Part shown: in pieces, positions 6,381-10,250 of the stretch
Position numbering within the stretch: position 1 is the first letter of the stretch
Layout of the letters: the number at the start of each line of letters is the position of its first letter
NCBI GenBank assembly: GCA_938004375.1
Contig: CALKWH010000129.1
Location: forward strand, 1-10,250
Direction: 5' to 3'
Origin: an uncultured Pseudomonadota bacterium
Lineage (GTDB): Bacteria > Myxococcota_A > Polyangia > HGW-17
DNA: 10,250 bases
Notes under the pieces: generated by a model
The model's input: the letters and a program-made list of their open reading frames with translations, nothing else
Told to the model about the DNA's origin: nothing
Databases searched by the model: none
Made by a program: the position numbers and the translations under genes

Positions 6381-8633
6381 TTGTGGTACCTCATCCTCTA
6401 TGACATGAATGGCGCCGAGCTGGCCCGCGTGCCGATCACGGCCGACGCGGTGGTCTCCATCGGCAGTGATCCGTCCAGCGCCCTGCCGCTCCCCGGCCTG
6501 GCGCCGTCCCAGGCGTTCGTCTACCTGACCGAGGGCTATCCGGTCCTCGAGGACGGCGGCTCCCAGTCCACCGTGCTCGACGGCTTCGCGCTGGCCGAGC
6601 CGGCGTACCTGACGGCCGAGAGCCACGTCGTCTTCGGGCCCTACACCGCCTACGCCTGGTTCGACGAGGCCGCCCTCGCCGGCGCGCCTGGCCTGCTGCC
6701 GCCGCCGCCCGACGCGCTGCCGCCTCCCCCCGACGCGCTGCCGCCTCCGCCCGACGCGCTGCCCCCTCCCCCCGGAGCGGCGCCCCATCATCCGGGCTAC
6801 TATCCCGAACAGGCGTACGCCGAACCCGGGTATCCCGAACCCGCGTACCCCGCCGACGCCCTCGCGCCCGGGGCCGGCCAGATCCAGATCAACACCGGCG
6901 AGCACGACCTCTTGCCCATGGCGGCAGTCGCGGGGGCTTCGGTCTCCTTCGGGGCCGACGCCCAGGTCATCGGCAAGCGACAGTTGAAGCTCATCGCCCG
7001 CGAGGGCTACCTCGACGGTCGCGAGTTCATCCTCGCCTACGACGATGCCTTCGACATCGGCCGTGCGCCCAACGTCGAGCTCGTGGTCGACGACCCCTCG
7101 GTGTCGCGCATCCACGCCCGCTTGTCGTTGGAGCCCGGCGGCACCCTCCTGGTGCAGGATCTGCGTTCGACCAACGGGACGTACATCAACGGCAAGGAGG
7201 TCCAGCGCGAGCACGCCTCCGTGGGCGACCGCATACGCTTCGGCGAGGTGCCCTTCTATCTCGCCGCCGTGGGCGAGAGCGCGGCCGGCTCCGGAAAGCA
7301 CTTCTCGGTCAAGCAGTACAAGAAGCTGGTCTTCACCTTCATCGGCATCCTCTTTCTGTTCATCGGGGTGGCGGTCGTGAAGGTGGCCCAACAGAAGAAG
7401 TTCAAGCCGCCGGTAAGCACGAAGGCGACCGAGGATTCCTACGACCAGAACATCAAGGCCCGCGTGGCGCGCCTCAAGGCCGAGGCCGACGAGATGACGC
7501 GCATGGACGACTGGGAGAGCGCGGTCACGAAGTACCGCGAGGCGCTGGGACTCGTGCCCGACGACGCCGACATCAAGGAGAAGCTCTCCTTCGCCCAGTT
7601 CGAGCGTCGCAACTACGGCATCTTCAAGGAGGCCCTCGAGATGAAGGCCCGGATGACGCACGAGATGCGCGTCAAGGCTCTCGAGCGCTTCAACGCCATC
7701 GACAAGAAGAGCCAGTACTACCGAGCCGACATCTCCCCGCTGATCGTCGAACTGAAGCAGGATCTCGCCCGCCACTACCGCGACGAGGGCAACGCGCAGT
7801 TCAAGGGCCAGCAGTGGCAGCAGGCCCACGAGCTCTTCTGCCAGTACTTCGAGCTCGACTCCAAGCTCGACGACCTCAAGGGTGAGGAGCAGGTCCGCCT
7901 GGATCTGCAGCACACCGAAAAGTTGCTCAAGTCCCGCAAGGACTTCGCGCCCTGCGAGGCCGTGCGATTCCTCGAGCCGCGCATCCCGGTGGACGAGATG
8001 TGGGCCCGCCAGGCCAAGGACGCCATCTTCAAGAAGTACCCCGCGGGCATCGCCGACCAGGTGCTGGTGTACTTCGTGGGCGATCCCAAGAACGCGCTCC
8101 TGGGCCTCGAGGAGCTGGTGAAGAACCCCAAGCACAAGAAGAAGTTCGCCGAGCACGCGCCGCTGATCGTCGAGCTGCAGGGGCAGTTGCGCAGCGTGGT
8201 CCAGGGCTACGAGGCCGGCGAGACCAAGCTGCAGGGCGGCGACGCCGACGCCGCGCGCACCGAGTGGAACGTGGTGCTCACCGTCGACAAGACCATCATC
8301 CCCGAGGGCTTCAAGAGCCGCTACAGCCGCAACATCGGCAACCGCCTGGCCAAGAGCTACTACGTCGACGGGCGCAAGTCGCTGGACCTGTATCGTTACG
8401 AGGAGGCCTTCGACTACTTCAAGAAGGGCATGGATCTCGATCCCGACGACAGCACCGAGCTGCTCGAGGGCTTCAAGGAGCTCGAACAGAAGGCCGGCGA
8501 GTTCATGGACGAGGCCGTCTCCCTGTACGACTCCGGCAGCGTCGCGCAGGCCAAGAAGATCTTCGTGCGCATCACCAAGATCACGCTCGACAAGAGCCCG
8601 ACCCACCAGAAAGCGAAGAGTTTCCTGAAGTGA
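6381..8633 (+). CDS. Double-FHA, single-TM, TPR-like membrane protein of the Tad operon
   Basis: Protein of 750 aa, TTG start. Residues 1-~95 look like a decayed FHA domain: the strand pattern is right (WYLILYD, VVSIGSD), but IGS replaces IGR and the SxxH and NG residues are absent. Residues 106-133 are four copies of a seven-residue unit LPPPPDA, followed by a Pro/Tyr/Glu-rich linker. Residues ~203-295 are a canonical FHA domain with G227 R228, S242-x-x-H245 and S263 T264 N265 G266 T267. One transmembrane helix spans about L316-V333, with lysines on both sides. Residues ~350-750 are helical with TPR-like units (DDWESAVTKYREALGLVPDD, YRYEEAFDYFKKGMDLDPDD). Because FHA domains read cytoplasmic phosphothreonine, the TPR part is probably periplasmic, an overall layout like YscD/PrgH-type ring proteins. 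It may link the motor to the secretin or replace TadD. Domain calls are firm for the second FHA and the TM helix, moderate for TPR; the role is inferred. Confidence 0.92.
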   Translation: MWYLILYDMNGAELARVPITADAVVSIGSDPSSALPLPGLAPSQAFVYLTEGYPVLEDGGSQSTVLDGFALAEPAYLTAESHVVFGPYTAYAWFDEAALAGAPGLLPPPPDALPPPPDALPPPPDALPPPPGAAPHHPGYYPEQAYAEPGYPEPAYPADALAPGAGQIQINTGEHDLLPMAAVAGASVSFGADAQVIGKRQLKLIAREGYLDGREFILAYDDAFDIGRAPNVELVVDDPSVSRIHARLSLEPGGTLLVQDLRSTNGTYINGKEVQREHASVGDRIRFGEVPFYLAAVGESAAGSGKHFSVKQYKKLVFTFIGILFLFIGVAVVKVAQQKKFKPPVSTKATEDSYDQNIKARVARLKAEADEMTRMDDWESAVTKYREALGLVPDDADIKEKLSFAQFERRNYGIFKEALEMKARMTHEMRVKALERFNAIDKKSQYYRADISPLIVELKQDLARHYRDEGNAQFKGQQWQQAHELFCQYFELDSKLDDLKGEEQVRLDLQHTEKLLKSRKDFAPCEAVRFLEPRIPVDEMWARQAKDAIFKKYPAGIADQVLVYFVGDPKNALLGLEELVKNPKHKKKFAEHAPLIVELQGQLRSVVQGYEAGETKLQGGDADAARTEWNVVLTVDKTIIPEGFKSRYSRNIGNRLAKSYYVDGRKSLDLYRYEEAFDYFKKGMDLDPDDSTELLEGFKELEQKAGEFMDEAVSLYDSGSVAQAKKIFVRITKITLDKSPTHQKAKSFLK
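6696..6779 (+). repeat. Four tandem 21-bp coding repeats (LPPPPDA)
   Basis: Four in-frame 21-bp units at 6696, 6717, 6738 and 6759 encode LPPPPDA three times and then LPPPPGA. The units differ only at synonymous third positions except in the last copy, so the repeat array has drifted while the peptide was kept. It forms a rigid spacer between the two FHA-like domains. Confidence 0.9.
8630..8633 (+). promoter_or_regulatory. GTGA stop/start overlap, translational coupling
   Basis: The GTG start of the lipoprotein gene (8630-8632) overlaps the TGA stop of the preceding gene (8631-8633). Only a weak purine run (GAAGAG, 8615-8620) precedes it, so initiation probably depends on ribosomes that finish the upstream gene. 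Confidence 0.75.
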
Positions 8634-10204
8634 TCAGGGCCTTTCGCGTCATCGTACTTGTCTCTCTTTTCCTCTCCGAGACCCTGGCCTGCGGCGACCC
8701 GCCCGAGCGACGTCGCTCCCTGTCGCCGTTCGCCGCCGTCCCCGAGCCTGCCCCCTGGGTTCCGCCCAAGCCGCCGCCCTGCACCTGCACCGCTGCGGGG
8801 GCCGGCCGCGCCGAGGTGCGCCTCACCTGGTCCGGTACGTACCTCACCGGGCGCGCCCGCCTGCACGTGGCGGCGCCGCTGACCGGCGCCCTGCTGATCC
8901 ACGATCCCGATCTGGTGCTGCAGAAGACCTCGTGGGCCCGGGGCGGCGTCTGTCCCGGGAGCGCCGGCGACGCGACCACCGCCGTCGATCCGGGCGTCGC
9001 CGTGGTCGAGGGATGCTCCCCGCTGCCGGACACGCCGGCGGGGGGGCGGCTCGAGTTCGAGTTCGGCCTGCGTCATCCGCCCTGGACGGAGACCTCCCGC
9101 CTGCGGGCGTTCGCGAGCCCCTCCCTGTTCGCGGTGGTCTGTCCGGCGCACTGTCGAACGCCCGCGGTGGCGTGGCCCACGCGCTTCACCCTGCGCCGCC
9201 CCGCGGCCCCCGTGGTTGCGGCGGGCGCCGGGGTGTCCCAAAACCCGGCGGGCGCCGGGGTGCCCCAAAACCCGGCGGGTGCCGGCGTGCCTGCGGATTC
9301 CGCCGCGAACGAGCTCGCCTGGGACGCGCCCCTGCCGCGCCTCGCGCTGGCCATTTACGTCCCCCCAGCGGCAGAGCTCGTGGCCGGCGACCTCCGCGTC
9401 CTCGGGTACGCCGAGGCGCCTGCGGACCGAACGCTGCAGCAACTGCACCCATTCGTCCAGTCCTTGTCGGCTGCGGCCGGTCGCACCCAGTTGCACGTGG
9501 TCCTCGACCCCTCGCGCAAGACCCCGTGGGGGGCGTTGGACTGGCGCTTCGCCGCCGAAGGTTCCCTCGACGCGGCCCGGCTGGCCGACTGGTCCACCCG
9601 GCTCCCCGCCTGGCTCGGGGCGCCGGCCCACGCCCACGAGGGCGCGGTGACCGCCTGCCGCCTCTTCGAGCTCGAGCCATCGGCCCGGATCGCCCGCCTG
9701 GCCCCGTTGAAGGCCGCCTATCTCCGCTGGCTGCAGCGGCGCGCCCTGTCCGACCCCGTGCATCCCGCGGGCCCGGCCCCGGCCGCCTACTGGACGCTGC
9801 TGTTCGCGGGCGCGCTGCAGCGCACCGCCGCCGGCCCCGCCGTCAGCGACTGCGACCGGCTCCTCGAGGTCCCCGGACGGCCTGCTGTGGCCTTCTTCGA
9901 GGTGCTCGCAGCCGTGGGACTGCCCCCCGAGGTCGCGGTCGCGCCGCAGGCGATCTCGGTCCAGGTGGTGTCCATCGTGCCGCGCAAAGATACAGTGGCG
10001 GTGAAAATTTACAACCGGAGCAAAATTTCGATCTGGCTGCCGGTGATCTACAAGAATCGCCAAGGCTCTTGGAATCATTGGATTTTCTCGAAGGCCAGCG
10101 GTCGTGTCGAAGAGGTGGAACTGCAACATACTGGAAAACCGGTCGATATTCTGTTAGACCCGGATCAAGTGACGTTGGTGCTGCCCTTCGGATGGACCGA
10201 GGAG
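8630..10204 (+). CDS. Putative Cys-containing exported (lipo)protein, partial, M1-peptidase-like fold suspected
   Basis: The frame from GTG 8630 is open for 525 codons up to the adapter at 10205, so the C-terminus is missing. Residues 1-20 form a signal peptide (MIRAFRVIVLVSLFLSETLA) before C21. TLAC is an imperfect lipobox (Thr at -3), so either lipoprotein or ordinary secretion is possible. A Pro-rich stretch with a CTC motif (Cys51, Cys53) follows, and further cysteines (VCPAHC and others) suggest disulphides in the periplasm. Residues ~198-221 hold a 9-residue repeat (AGAGVPQNP type). The remainder resembles, by eye, the strand order of M1 aminopeptidases: an N-terminal beta region, a block (RLALAIYVPPAAE... 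LHVVLDP) like the start of the catalytic domain, and a late beta-sandwich (VAVKIYNRSKISIWLPV, VDILLDPD). No HExxH zinc site is present, so if related it is not a functional peptidase of that type. Translationally coupled to the FHA-TPR gene, it is probably a Tad accessory. Gene call firm, function unknown. Confidence 0.82.
9221..9292 (+). repeat. 27-bp tandem coding repeat (AGAGV-P-QNP), 2.7 copies
   Basis: Two full 27-bp units (9221-9247 and 9248-9274) and two thirds of a third (to 9292) encode AGAGVSQNP, AGAGVPQNP and AGAGVP. The copies are nearly identical at DNA level, which points to recent slippage duplication. It forms a flexible hinge between the two halves of the exported protein. 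Confidence 0.88.
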
Positions 10205-10250
10205 AGATCGGAAGAGCGTCGTGTAGGGAAAGAGTGTAGATCTCGGTGGT
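10205..10250 (-). other. Illumina TruSeq adapter, reverse orientation (library artefact)
   Basis: The bases begin with AGATCGGAAGAGC and continue as the reverse complement of the adapter at 1-45, one base longer. They are not genomic. The open frame of the last gene runs on through them only by chance. Confidence 0.98.

Noticed and set aside
9221..9292. Short CRISPR-like direct repeats
   Set aside because: The units are contiguous without spacers, stay in frame and encode a repeated peptide.
8414..10129. Minus-strand open frame of 571 codons
   Set aside because: It overlaps two plus-strand genes in antisense and has Gly/Arg/Gln-rich shadow composition and no credible start context.
8630..10204. 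Active M1 zinc aminopeptidase
   Set aside because: No HExxH motif or downstream zinc-binding Glu pattern is present in the visible 525 residues.
8932..10239. Plus-strand open frame of 435 codons overlapping the exported-protein gene
   Set aside because: It reads as Arg/Pro/Gly-rich sequence without motifs and ends inside the adapter. The frame from 8630 has a signal peptide, a coupled start, sensible codon use and structured segments.

Overview
The window is one high-GC bacterial genomic fragment of 10,159 bp (46-10204). It is flanked on both sides by the same Illumina TruSeq Read 1/P5 adapter, in inverted orientation (1-45 and 10205-10250). Those ends are library sequence, so both terminal genes are artificially truncated. 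The organism is probably a member of Myxococcota or a related former deltaproteobacterium. Three things suggest this: a MYXO-CTERM-like sorting tail on the HEAT-repeat protein, a type 2 isopentenyl-diphosphate isomerase, and a Tad-type secretion locus rich in FHA domains. GC content and codon use agree.

Layout. The minus strand (46 to about 2380) carries a two-gene unit. A large exported HEAT-repeat protein with a C-terminal sorting signal is followed 20 nt later by the first 89 codons of fni. A divergent intergenic region (2381-2607) separates this from a plus-strand operon that runs to the window end. Its order is a CpaC/RcpA secretin with BON domain (2608-4041), a CpaF/TadA ATPase with an N-terminal FHA domain and a long Pro/Ala/Asp linker (4101-6365), a membrane protein with a degenerate FHA domain, a canonical FHA domain, one transmembrane helix and a TPR-like region (6381-8633), and a putative exported Cys-containing lipoprotein (8630-10204, partial). 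The last two overlap by four bases (GTGA).

How the genes work together. Secretin and CpaF are the outer-membrane channel and the cytoplasmic motor of a Tad (tight adherence, type IVc pilus) machine. The FHA domains on the motor and on the neighbouring inner-membrane protein are phosphothreonine-binding modules. This suggests that assembly or motor docking is controlled by Ser/Thr kinases, which are abundant in myxobacteria. The TPR part of the membrane protein and the exported lipoprotein are candidates for the periplasmic or outer-membrane links normally supplied by TadD, RcpB or TadG-type parts. No pilin, prepilin peptidase, CpaB, CpaE/TadZ or TadB/TadC is inside the window. No RNA gene, transposon, CRISPR array or convincing terminator was seen.
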